Source: JAAAOH01 sp046540795
GTDB taxonomy: Bacteria > Spirochaetota > Spirochaetia > DSM-27196 > PWMO01
DNA length: 7,286 nt
Direction of reading: 5' to 3'
Assembly (NCBI GenBank): GCA_046540795.1
Contig: JBKHEN010000128.1
Location: 1-7,286 of the forward strand
Shown: positions 1-6,980 of the stretch, in pieces
How positions within the stretch are numbered: position 1 is the first letter of the stretch
Layout: each line of letters starts with the position of its first letter
Made by a program: the position numbers and the translations under genes
Notes under the pieces: model-generated
The model's input: only the letters and a program-made list of their open reading frames with translations
What the model was told of the DNA's origin: nothing
Database searches by the model: none

Positions 1-7
1 GAGTAAC

Positions 8-1072
8 ATGATGAAACTACGCATCCTCATATCGACCGCGGTAAGCATTCTGTTTCTCGGCGGAGCGCTCTTTTTCGCGGCGCAAAACCTGGGTTTCCTG
101 CCGACGTTCGGCGATGCTGAGGAGGGAGCTGAGGCTGAGCGCCCCGACGGCTCACCGTCGTCTTCCGCCGGCGCCGGCGACATGTCGGGCGGCCGCGGCT
201 CAGGCGCCGGCCAATCGCCCGCAGCCACAGCCGATCAACCGGTGACGGTCTCCCCGGCAGAGGCTGACCGTCGGGACCTCTCGGCGCCGGTGCGGCTAAA
301 CGGCTCGATCGAGGCGGCGGAGGAAACATACGCCTATCCGGACGTGACCGGCGTCGTCGCCGAGGTAGCGGTGCAAGTCGGCGACCGCGTTGAAGCCGGC
401 GACCGCGTCGCCGCCGTCGATCCCTCGAAGCCCGGCAGCCGCTACGAGCGCAGTCCCGTGGAGGCGCCGATAGACGGCTGGGTCACCTCAATCGAGGTCG
501 GTCTCGGTGACCGGGTCACCGAGAGCACCCAGGTCCTGCGGCTCACGACCCTCGATCGCCTGGAGGTCGTCACGCAGGTACCCGAACGTTTTGCGGCGGC
601 GGTGCGCTCCGAGATGGGGGCAACCGTCAACGTCTTCGCGCTCGAGGACGCGGAGTTCACCGCTCATGTCAGCGAGACCGAACCGGTCCTGGACGCCGGA
701 TCGCGATCGAAAGAAGTGCGGCTCCTTTTGGACGGTCTCGACGGCCGGGAGGCCGAGCGTGCCGGCTTCGAGTCCGGCATGCTCGTCCGCGTGTCTTTGC
801 CGCTGCGGGAACGGCGTGATGTCGTTACGGTACCTTTCTCCGCCCTTGTGCAGGAGGCGGGCGGAAGCTACGTGTTCGTGATAGAGGACGAACGGGCGCG
901 CCGGCGTGAGGTCGAGGTCGGCCTCGTTGCCGATGACCGGGCCGAAATCACCGCCGGGCTCGAAGCCGGGGAAACGGTGATCCACGAGGGCGTCCAGAAA
1001 GTGCGCCCCGACGGAGCAGTGCGAATAGCCGACGTCGAGGCGGGTCGCGGCGAGAACGGGGACACGCAATGA
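8..1072 (+). CDS. RND efflux periplasmic adaptor (membrane fusion protein), hairpin-less type
   Basis: This 354-residue protein would bridge the inner-membrane pump encoded next to it and an outer-membrane channel. Residues 8-26 form a hydrophobic N-terminal segment (signal peptide or membrane anchor; there is no lipobox Cys). A Gly/Ser/Ala/Glu-rich linker follows at about 36-77. The first lipoyl half lies at about 108-138 (GVVAEV, VGDRVEAGD) and the second at about 150-180 (APIDGWV, GLGDRV). A beta-barrel domain (about 185-265) and a membrane-proximal domain (about 272-340, GLEAGETVI) complete the fold. Only about a dozen residues (around VDPSKPGSRY, 138-147) join the lipoyl halves, so the usual coiled-coil hairpin is absent. 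The start is ATG at 8 or at 11; only seven upstream bases are visible, including GAG at 1-3 and an in-frame-looking TAA at 4-6 that could end a preceding gene. The stop overlaps the next gene by ATGA. The family call is firm; the substrate is unknown. Confidence 0.93.
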   Translation: MMKLRILISTAVSILFLGGALFFAAQNLGFLPTFGDAEEGAEAERPDGSPSSSAGAGDMSGGRGSGAGQSPAATADQPVTVSPAEADRRDLSAPVRLNGSIEAAEETYAYPDVTGVVAEVAVQVGDRVEAGDRVAAVDPSKPGSRYERSPVEAPIDGWVTSIEVGLGDRVTESTQVLRLTTLDRLEVVTQVPERFAAAVRSEMGATVNVFALEDAEFTAHVSETEPVLDAGSRSKEVRLLLDGLDGREAERAGFESGMLVRVSLPLRERRDVVTVPFSALVQEAGGSYVFVIEDERARRREVEVGLVADDRAEITAGLEAGETVIHEGVQKVRPDGAVRIADVEAGRGENGDTQ

Positions 1073-4000
1073 GCGCCACCGAACGCATCATCCGCCGTCC
1101 CGTGACGATATTCGTGCTCTTCGCAGCTATTGCCGCGCTCGGGGCTTTCGCCTACGGCCGCATGCCGGTGGCCTTCTTTCCCGAGGTGGATCCTCCCGTC
1201 ATGATGCTCAACACCTCCTATGACGCGGGGCCCCGGCAGGTGGAGGAGAACGTAACCCGCCCGCTCGAAGGAGCCCTCGCCGGCATCAGTGGTGTCGAGT
1301 CGATGCGATCGAGCTCCTCGGAGGGACGCAGCCGGATCGTCCTTGAATTCGACTGGGACACCGACCTCACCGAAGCCACGAACGACGTCCGTGACATTCT
1401 CGATCGGACCAAAGCGGCGCTTCCCGATGAGGCCGGAGATCCCCGGATATTCAAGTTCGATCCGAACAGTCGATCGATCATGACGCTTGCGCTCACCGGC
1501 GGGACCGGCACTAAACAGCTGAGTTCGCTCGCCGAAGATGAGCTCGAATCGCAGTTACTCCGGGTTGCCGGCGTCGCCGACGTGGAGATCGAGGGAGACC
1601 GAGAAGAAATTGTCGCCGTCGAAGTGGACTCCACAGTCCTCGAAGCGTACGGGCTTACCGTACGAAGCGTGGCAAATGCCCTCGCCGCCGCCAATCGGGA
1701 GGACTCGGGCGGCGACATCACCGTGGACGGCCGGTCGCTGTTGATTCGAACGACCGGAGAGTTCGACTCGCTCGAGGCGATCCGGGACGCGACGGTGGGA
1801 TATACCGGCGGACGTGCGACCGAAGAAGAGCCTCGCGCGGTACAGCTCCGCGAGGTCGGAACCGCGTCGTTCGCCCTCGAGGAAGCCGGTTCCCGGGTCA
1901 GCCTGAACGGTACGCCCGCGGTTAGCCTTGGGATCTACCCCGAAAGCGGAGCCAATACCGTGGATGTCACGCGAGGGGTTCGGGCCACTCTCGATACACT
2001 GCGCAGCTCGCTCCCCGACGGCATCGAGCTCAGCGTCACGCGGGACGACAGCCGAATAACCCGCGAAAGCCTCGACCAGGTGACGACTTCGTTGCTTATC
2101 GGAGCGGCTCTTGCGATGGCGGTGCTGCTGTTCTTCCTGCACAATCTCCGTGCCGCGATCATCATCGGCCTAAGCATTCCTGTTTCGCTCCTGGCCACCC
2201 TCCTTGCAATGGATTTCGCCGGCGTTACGCTCAACATCCTTTCCATGTCGGGGTTGATTCTCGGCATCGGGATGATCGTCGACTCCTCCATCGTTGTGCT
2301 CGAGAATATCGACCGGCACCGCCGGGAAGGATACGGCATTTTCGAGGCGGCGCACCTCGGAACCTCGGAGATGATAACCGCCATAACCGCCTCGGCGCTG
2401 ACCACGATGAGCGTGTTTATTCCGGTGCTCATATTCGAGGACCAGCTCGGAATGATGGGCATCCTTCTCAGCGATATCTCGTTTGTCATCATCGTCGCCA
2501 TCCTCTCCTCCCTCGCCGTGGCAGCGCTACTCGTGCCCGTGCTTGCAAGCACCTATCTTCCACTGCATGGATACGGTGCGGAACATCGCAACGTGCTCGG
2601 ACGGCTCGGCGATGTGATCGCCGCGGGGCTTGATCGCCTCGATGAATGGTATACCGCCGCCCTCGCCCGGGCACTGCGCTATCGCGGACTCGTGCTCTCG
2701 GCGGCGGCGGCGCTGCTTATCGTGGCGCTGTCCGCGGCTCCCCAACTCGGCTTCATCTTCACCGGCCCCTCGCCTGAAGACAGCGTGCGGGTGACAATGG
2801 AACTGCGCGAGGGGACCGACGTTGCCGAGACCGAGAAGACCGCCCTCGAGATGGGCGAGTGGGTTACTGAGAAGGTTCCCACCGCCGAAACCGTCGTGGT
2901 CGAGAGCCGGGGAAACAGGGCCACCGTCGAGGTGGGATTCCCCTCTATTCGCGGCGAAGAATACGATACCACCGCGGTACGAAACCTTATCCGGGAGGAG
3001 ATCGCCTCACGCCCCGACGTGGACATCGACTTCGCTGGAAATCGAGCCCGAAGGCTCTCAGGCGGTGATCCGGTAGACATCGCCGTCCGCGGAGACGATC
3101 TCGAAGCAGCCACCGCTACCGCGGTCGAGCTCCGCAGGCTCCTCGAGTCACGCTTTCCCCAGGTGACCGAGCCTTCCCTCGACATCGGCGCGGCATCGCC
3201 GGAGCTCGTGGTCGACGTCAATCATGCCCGCGCGGCGGCGTTCGACGTGTCGGTTTCGGATATCACCGCCGAGGTCCGCGCGGCCGTCGACGGGACGACC
3301 GCCACGCGCTACACACAGGCCGGAGAGGAATGGGACATGACCGTCCGCCTGCCGGAGTCTCAGAGACGGGATATCGCGGATATCGAATCGCTCGTAGTCA
3401 GCGGCTCCGACGGAACCTTGGTACCGCTGTCCAGTGTAGCCGCGGTGCGGGTCGATCAAGCGCCGACGGAGATCCTCCGCGAGGAAGAGATCCGCACCAT
3501 CCATCTGACCGCCGATTTGATGCCCGGGGTCGTCATAAGCGATGTGCAACCGCGTATCGAGGCGGCAGTTGCCGAGGAGATGACGGTGCCCGAGGGTGTG
3601 TCCGTGGAGTTCGCCGGAGAGTTCTCCGAAATCGCCGAAACCGGTGGGCAGCTCGGCATCGTCCTGGCGGTGGCGGTCCTGTTGGTATTTGCCATCATGG
3701 CCGGGCAGTTTGAGTCCTTCCGTATGCCGTTCATCGTCTTTTTCACGATTCCACTGATGTTTATCGGCGCGGTCGGTATCAACTTCGCCGCCGGACAAGC
3801 TATATCGATGTTTGCTCTGCTCGGGCTCGTGGTCCTCGCGGGAATCGTGGTCAACAACGGAATCGTCCTGGTAGACTATACAAACCGGGTGCGGGCGCGC
3901 GGACTCTCGTTACATGAGACGGTGCTCGCCGCCGCAAGAACCCGCTTCAAACCGATCATCATGACGACCCTGACCACCATCTTCGGTATGGCTCCGCTCG

Positions 4001-4173
4001 CATTCTTCCCCGGTGAAGGCGGTCAACTGACTCAGCCGGTCGGACTTACCGTCATCGGCGGGCTGACCACCAGTGCCCTGTTCACCCTGTTCGTCGTCCC
4101 GGTTCTCTATACTATAATCGCCCGTAAGGAGGCGGCCCAGCGTGAACGGTTCGATCCTCATAGTGGAGGATGA
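1069..4173 (+). CDS. RND-family efflux permease (AcrB/SwrC-like inner-membrane pump)
   Basis: This 1034-residue protein has the full length and duplicated layout of RND drug pumps. TM1 is at about 12-29, followed by a large periplasmic porter domain (about 35-335). TM2-6 are at about 338-500, with TM7 near 540-560. A second periplasmic domain spans about 565-855, and TM8-12 lie at about 862-1018. The FFPEVDPP stretch at 36-43 and the TM4 and TM10 motifs are typical of the family. It is expected to use the ion gradient to expel hydrophobic compounds from the inner leaflet or periplasm. In TM4 the motif reads IVDSSIVVLEN (D405, S406) where AcrB has the Asp pair D407/D408. In TM10, GIVVNNGIVLVDY places N929 where AcrB has Lys940. 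Similar replacements occur in the SwrC/YerP-like branch, so the protein is probably functional. The ATG overlaps the adaptor stop (ATGA at 1069-1072), and the 3' end overlaps the response regulator by 32 bases. Substrate cannot be read from sequence. Confidence 0.96.
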   Translation: MSATERIIRRPVTIFVLFAAIAALGAFAYGRMPVAFFPEVDPPVMMLNTSYDAGPRQVEENVTRPLEGALAGISGVESMRSSSSEGRSRIVLEFDWDTDLTEATNDVRDILDRTKAALPDEAGDPRIFKFDPNSRSIMTLALTGGTGTKQLSSLAEDELESQLLRVAGVADVEIEGDREEIVAVEVDSTVLEAYGLTVRSVANALAAANREDSGGDITVDGRSLLIRTTGEFDSLEAIRDATVGYTGGRATEEEPRAVQLREVGTASFALEEAGSRVSLNGTPAVSLGIYPESGANTVDVTRGVRATLDTLRSSLPDGIELSVTRDDSRITRESLDQVTTSLLIGAALAMAVLLFFLHNLRAAIIIGLSIPVSLLATLLAMDFAGVTLNILSMSGLILGIGMIVDSSIVVLENIDRHRREGYGIFEAAHLGTSEMITAITASALTTMSVFIPVLIFEDQLGMMGILLSDISFVIIVAILSSLAVAALLVPVLASTYLPLHGYGAEHRNVLGRLGDVIAAGLDRLDEWYTAALARALRYRGLVLSAAAALLIVALSAAPQLGFIFTGPSPEDSVRVTMELREGTDVAETEKTALEMGEWVTEKVPTAETVVVESRGNRATVEVGFPSIRGEEYDTTAVRNLIREEIASRPDVDIDFAGNRARRLSGGDPVDIAVRGDDLEAATATAVELRRLLESRFPQVTEPSLDIGAASPELVVDVNHARAAAFDVSVSDITAEVRAAVDGTTATRYTQAGEEWDMTVRLPESQRRDIADIESLVVSGSDGTLVPLSSVAAVRVDQAPTEILREEEIRTIHLTADLMPGVVISDVQPRIEAAVAEEMTVPEGVSVEFAGEFSEIAETGGQLGIVLAVAVLLVFAIMAGQFESFRMPFIVFFTIPLMFIGAVGINFAAGQAISMFALLGLVVLAGIVVNNGIVLVDYTNRVRARGLSLHETVLAAARTRFKPIIMTTLTTIFGMAPLAFFPGEGGQLTQPVGLTVIGGLTTSALFTLFVVPVLYTIIARKEAAQRERFDPHSGG
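4126..4132 (+). promoter_or_regulatory. Strong ribosome binding site for the response regulator, inside the permease gene
   Basis: AAGGAGG lies nine bases before the GTG at 4142, within the permease codons for residues 1019-1021. It fixes the GTG as the start of the response regulator, and there is no ATG nearby that would keep the receiver domain complete. The independent site suggests the regulator can be translated efficiently despite the overlap. Confidence 0.85.
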
Positions 4174-4918
4174 CACGGACATCGCACAGCTCGTAGCGAC
4201 CTATCTCCGCCGCGAAGGATTCGCCACCGAAGAGGTGGAAACCGGAGAGGCGGCCATAGAGGCGATCGCAGCCCAACAACCCGACCTCATTGTCCTCGAC
4301 ATTAACTTGCCGGGGATGGACGGGTTCGAGGTGCTTCAGAACGTGCGGCGCGAGGCCACGATTCCGGTCATCGTGCTTACCGCCCGACAAGAGGAGATGG
4401 ACGCGGTATTCGGGCTCGGTGCGGGGGCCGACGAATACGTGACCAAGCCCTTCTCCCCCCGGGTTCTTGCCGCGCGGGTGCGGGCTCTGCTTCGTCGCGT
4501 CGGCGAAGGTGCCGGACCCCGCGGGGACAAGCCGGCCGGCAGGGCCGGAGGCGCCACCGCCGGAGCCACGGAAGACCCTCCGCGAAGAATCCCTCTCGGG
4601 GACGTCGAGGTCGACCTCGACACTGCGCGCGTACATCACTCGGGGCTCGATGCACGGGAGCAACAGCCGGTGACCCTCGCGCCCCGGGAGTTGGCCCTCC
4701 TTCGGTTTCTGTTCGAGCGAGACGGTACCCCCGCATCCTCAGCAGAAATCTATGAGGCGGTCTGGGGCAAGGCGTACGGCGACCTATCGAGCGTGGCCGT
4801 GCACATTCAGCGGTTGCGCCGCAAACTCGAGGCGGACCCAGGGAAACCGAGGTACCTCGTGACCCGGCACGGGTACGGATACGCCCTGGAGCTAACGCCT
4901 TCGGAGAACGACCGGTGA
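4142..4918 (+). CDS. OmpR/PhoB-family DNA-binding response regulator
   Basis: This 258-residue protein has a receiver domain at 1-118 and a winged-helix DNA-binding domain at about 150-250. In the receiver the acidic pair is D10/D11, the phosphoacceptor is D53 (VLDINLPGMDG), with switch residue T80 and conserved K102 (TKPF). The winged helix shows the LAPRELALLRFL start, recognition-helix region VAVHIQRLRRKLE and the wing RHGYGYAL. The linker (about 120-150) is unusually long and rich in Gly, Ala, Pro and charged residues. It starts with GTG, set by the AAGGAGG site, and overlaps the permease by 32 bases and the kinase by four (GTGA). It is expected to be phosphorylated by the adjacent kinase and to control transcription, plausibly of this efflux operon; its operator would lie outside the window. 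Family assignment is secure; targets are inferred. Confidence 0.96.
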   Translation: MNGSILIVEDDTDIAQLVATYLRREGFATEEVETGEAAIEAIAAQQPDLIVLDINLPGMDGFEVLQNVRREATIPVIVLTARQEEMDAVFGLGAGADEYVTKPFSPRVLAARVRALLRRVGEGAGPRGDKPAGRAGGATAGATEDPPRRIPLGDVEVDLDTARVHHSGLDAREQQPVTLAPRELALLRFLFERDGTPASSAEIYEAVWGKAYGDLSSVAVHIQRLRRKLEADPGKPRYLVTRHGYGYALELTPSENDR

Positions 4919-6237
4919 GACTGCAGAGAAAGATTCAGCTTCTCGTACTCGGACTTTCGCTCATGCCGATCCTTCTCTCCGGCCTGGTCTTTTATACCGC
5001 TTCGCAGCTCTCACGGGACACGCGCGAAGCTCGCCGTGCGATGGAGTGGCGCCGGTGGATCGAGGAGGAGGTCGTCGACTCCCTACGCCGCGGAGAAGTG
5101 CCGCAGTCGCTGGATCGGGCGCCGGTTACGCAGGTATTCATCGTCGATGACACCGGCAGGATCGTCGCCGCATCGCATCCTGGTGAAATCCCGCCGGGAG
5201 AGGAATCCCGCACGGTCATCAGACTGGTGCGCACGCGGGAAGACCGCGAATACCGTGTGATATACACGAGGCCGGAGACCGAGCTCACTCACCCGTTCCG
5301 GAACACGTGGCGGATACTGGCGGTCGGCATCGTGTTCGCTACGATGCTTCTCGCCGGAGGGATCGCGGGGACGGCCATCGTCCGGGACTTCGAACGACGC
5401 CTTCGTTTCACAAGCGGAGCTATTCATCGCATAGCCGCGGGCGACCTGGAGACGCCGGTCGACGTGACCTCGGGCGACGAGGTCGCCGAGCTTGCCGCGG
5501 GTCTCAACCACATGCGGCGAACGCTTCTCGACTCCCGCGAGCAGCGCAGACGTCTCTTGATGGGGGTCTCCCACGATCTCAACACACCGCTCACCACCAT
5601 ACTCGGCTACCTCGAGGCCTTCGAGGATGACCTCTACGCCGATGAGGCCGCGCGTAGGCAATCTCTGTCGGCCATGCGCAGAAAGGCGGAGCTACTGCAG
5701 AGCCGGATCGAAGAGCTTATCGAGCTTGCCCGCGTGGAAAGCGGTGACCGCGGGGAGAACACGCAACAGATTCCCCTGCAGCAGTTTCTCGAAGAATTGT
5801 GTAGGGAGAAAGGCTCGGAGCTCGAAGCCGACGGCAGGCCGTTCACTGCGGACATCCGCCTTTCCGCGGAGGCGCGCCTGTGGACGGACCGGAGCCTCCT
5901 CGAGCGAGCACTGGAAAACCTCTTTCACAACGCTCGCCGCTACACGCGCCCGGGGGATCCCGTACGGCTTATGGCAACGCCGGCTGCTACTAACGACGAG
6001 CCGGCCCGGTTCGAAATTCGCCTCGATGACGGCGGGCCCGGCTTCACCGAGATGGCGCCGGAGGAGGCGTTCGAGCTGTTCCGGCGCGGCTCACAGACGC
6101 GCAACGAATCCGGTTTCGGACTGGGTCTTCCTACCGTCCGTTCGATACTGGAGATGCAGGGAATGACGATCCGCGCGGAGCATTCGCCTCTCGGTGGGGC
6201 GTCCTTCGTTATCTCGGGTGTTCTTGCACAAATGTGA
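4915..6237 (+). CDS. Membrane sensor histidine kinase with HAMP domain
   Basis: This 440-residue kinase is the cognate partner of the preceding regulator. TM1 is at about 8-29 and TM2 at about 133-155, enclosing an extracytoplasmic sensor of roughly 100 residues (30-131) with no domain I recognise. A HAMP linker follows (about 155-207, ending before a short coil). The dimerisation/phosphoacceptor helix carries H220 in SHDLNTPLTTILGYLEA. The ATPase domain has the N box (ALENLFHNARRY, N335 and N339), G1 box DGGPGF (D372, G374, G376), F box ELFRRG (387-392) and G2 box GFGLGLP (400-406). All catalytic motifs are intact. The H box has Asn where Arg or Lys is more usual (HDLNTPL), a mild variation. 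The GTG start overlaps the regulator stop by four bases, indicating translational coupling. The gene ends 118 bases before a convergent gene. The stimulus is unknown; a pump substrate or envelope damage is a reasonable inference from context. Confidence 0.96.
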   Translation: MRLQRKIQLLVLGLSLMPILLSGLVFYTASQLSRDTREARRAMEWRRWIEEEVVDSLRRGEVPQSLDRAPVTQVFIVDDTGRIVAASHPGEIPPGEESRTVIRLVRTREDREYRVIYTRPETELTHPFRNTWRILAVGIVFATMLLAGGIAGTAIVRDFERRLRFTSGAIHRIAAGDLETPVDVTSGDEVAELAAGLNHMRRTLLDSREQRRRLLMGVSHDLNTPLTTILGYLEAFEDDLYADEAARRQSLSAMRRKAELLQSRIEELIELARVESGDRGENTQQIPLQQFLEELCREKGSELEADGRPFTADIRLSAEARLWTDRSLLERALENLFHNARRYTRPGDPVRLMATPAATNDEPARFEIRLDDGGPGFTEMAPEEAFELFRRGSQTRNESGFGLGLPTVRSILEMQGMTIRAEHSPLGGASFVISGVLAQM

Positions 6238-6296
6238 CGATTACCGCTGACAATGCGGCGCTACATTGCTCCAATGTTCGTCGGTACATTTGCACC
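6231..6296. repeat. Three AATG motifs at 21-base steps with two tandem dyads
   Basis: AATG occurs at 6231, 6252 and 6273, exactly 21 bases apart, about two helical turns. The last two copies begin imperfect direct repeats: CAATG, then TACATT followed by GCTCC (6251-6272), and CAATG, then TACATT followed by TGCACC (6272-6296). Each is also a dyad: CAATG-N8-CATTG at 6251-6268 and AATGT-N8-ACATT at 6273-6290. ACATT at 6263 can alternatively pair with AATGT at 6273 (five-base loop). The second dyad fits the ATGT-N8-ACAT pattern described for some PadR operators. The site covers the kinase stop and the convergent gap, not a promoter-proximal position, so an operator role is only a possibility. Confidence 0.5.
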
Positions 6297-6329
6297 TCCG
6301 GCGCCATGCAGAAGGACGAGTTTGTCTCG

Positions 6330-6347
6330 GCCGGCGTCCGGGCCGGC
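6330..6347. terminator. GC-rich hairpin between convergent genes, possible weak terminator
   Basis: GCCGGC at 6330-6335 and GCCGGC at 6342-6347 form a 6-bp stem with a 6-base loop. The hairpin starts eight bases past the PadR stop on the minus strand. No T-run follows on either strand, so it does not meet the usual intrinsic-terminator pattern. Its position between convergent genes is the main reason to list it. Confidence 0.3.
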
Positions 6348-6355
6348 AACTTGAG

Positions 6356-6751
6356 CTACTGTTTCCGTTCGAAATCAGCAATAAACGAAGCGAGCTGCGT
6401 TTCGAGACGTCGAAATCCCTCGACCCAGTCCGCAAGACACGAGCGGCCCTCGTCGGTGATCGCATACACTCGTCGCGCCGGTCCTGCGCCCGGCTCGTAG
6501 GTAGAGCTGACCAGACCGTGTTGCTCTAGTCTGCGAAGGTGACGGTAGAGGACGCCCTGATCCGGCAGATATGACGTGTAGGGCCGCTCGGAGAGGATCT
6601 CCATAAGACGGTACCCGTGCGCCGGCTCCGATCTCAGTTGCAGAAGAATGGAGGGGACGAGAAAGCCGTGAATGCGCGGCCCCTCGATGTCGCAGCAACA
6701 GTCCGTCGGCCCGCCACAGCCGTGCCCGTGCCTACCGGTTCGCGAGCTCAT
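6356..6751 (-). CDS. PadR-family transcriptional regulator with Cys/His-rich N-terminal tail
   Basis: This 131-residue protein is a short PadR-type winged-helix repressor. The DNA-binding region runs from about 26 to 105: GFLVPSILLQLRSEPAHGYRL, then the helix around VLYRHLRRLEQHGLV (67-81) and the wing GPARRVYAITDEGR (90-103). A short C-terminal helix (about 104-127) would form the dimer. Before the winged helix is a Cys/His tail with H8, H10, C12 and the triplet C18-C19-C20, followed by D21. Tails of this kind (CCCD before a GF-L stretch) recur in some PadR relatives and could bind a metal or act as a thiol switch; that is inference. The ATG at 6751 keeps this tail and lies inside the upstream small gene (20-base overlap). 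Only a weak AAGG is seen before it, so coupled translation is likely. The frame is open further upstream, but that part reads as non-protein sequence. Family call secure; target genes unknown, with autoregulation plausible. Confidence 0.9.
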   Translation of the reverse strand: MSSRTGRHGHGCGGPTDCCCDIEGPRIHGFLVPSILLQLRSEPAHGYRLMEILSERPYTSYLPDQGVLYRHLRRLEQHGLVSSTYEPGAGPARRVYAITDEGRSCLADWVEGFRRLETQLASFIADFERKQ

Positions 6752-6938
6752 CGAGGCGGGCCTTGGCTCCGGCAATCTCGTGTTCGAGCTCAGAGATGTA
6801 CCGCTCAATCGACGCCTTCTCCTCCGCAGGCGAGACATAGTGTCGCTGGAAAGCGCCTGACTCGGAACCGTGGCAGCATCCAGCCGTCTCGTGATCACTT
6901 TGACAACAGCAACTGTGTGAACTCTCGTGGTATCCCAT
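6732..6938 (-). CDS. Small Cys/His-rich protein with coiled-coil tail, partner of the PadR gene
   Basis: This 68-residue protein has two parts. The head (1-28) carries H4, H8, C10-C11-C12, D15, H16, C21-C22 and H23, a dense set of potential metal or thiol ligands. The tail (about 32-67) starts with RHYVSPAEEK and continues as an amphipathic, Glu/Leu/Ile/Ala-rich helix (IERYISELEHEI, AKARLDELANR) likely to form a coiled coil. I cannot name a characterised family. It resembles, from memory, uncharacterised small proteins with a Cys/His head and an 'EE-x-I-x-x-LE-x-Y' tail encoded beside PadR-type regulators. The start at 6938 is chosen because GGAGG lies six bases upstream and a promoter lies just beyond; the frame stays open to 7235, but that stretch has no protein character. 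The gene overlaps padR by 20 bases. It may sense or buffer a metal, or act as a partner of the regulator; both are inferences. Confidence 0.78.
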   Translation of the reverse strand: MGYHESSHSCCCQSDHETAGCCHGSESGAFQRHYVSPAEEKASIERYISELEHEIAGAKARLDELANR

Positions 6939-6944
6939 TTCTTT

Positions 6945-6949
6945 CCTCC
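6945..6949 (-). promoter_or_regulatory. Ribosome binding site of the small Cys/His-rich gene
   Basis: On the minus strand GGAGG, within GGGAGGAAAG, precedes the ATG at 6938 by six bases. This is near-ideal spacing. It is the main reason to start the small gene here rather than at the far upstream ATG at 7235 in the same open frame. Confidence 0.8.
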
Positions 6950-6959
6950 CGAATAGCGT

Positions 6960-6980
6960 ATACCGACAATCGCACGGTAT
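6960..6980. promoter_or_regulatory. Perfect inverted repeat ATACCG-N9-CGGTAT, candidate operator
   Basis: Two 6-base arms (6960-6965 and 6975-6980) form a perfect dyad with a 9-base centre. It covers the proposed -10 element and part of the spacer of the minus-strand promoter and lies 22 bases before the start codon. A dimer bound here would block RNA polymerase. The downstream PadR protein is the obvious candidate ligand, but the dyad does not match the ATGT-N8-ACAT pattern, so the pairing is inferred from position. Confidence 0.5.

Noticed and set aside
1..6. GAG TAA as the end of an upstream gene, perhaps a TolC-like channel
   Set aside because: Two codons cannot establish a gene. The idea comes only from the usual order of such operons.
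488..1069. Long minus-strand open frames inside the adaptor and permease genes
   Set aside because: They are shadows of high-GC coding sequence, with no domain motifs or ribosome sites, opposite strongly supported genes.
6266..6529. Plus-strand small open frames across the convergent gap and PadR gene
   Set aside because: They lie mostly antisense to the well-supported PadR gene and show no protein-like motif.
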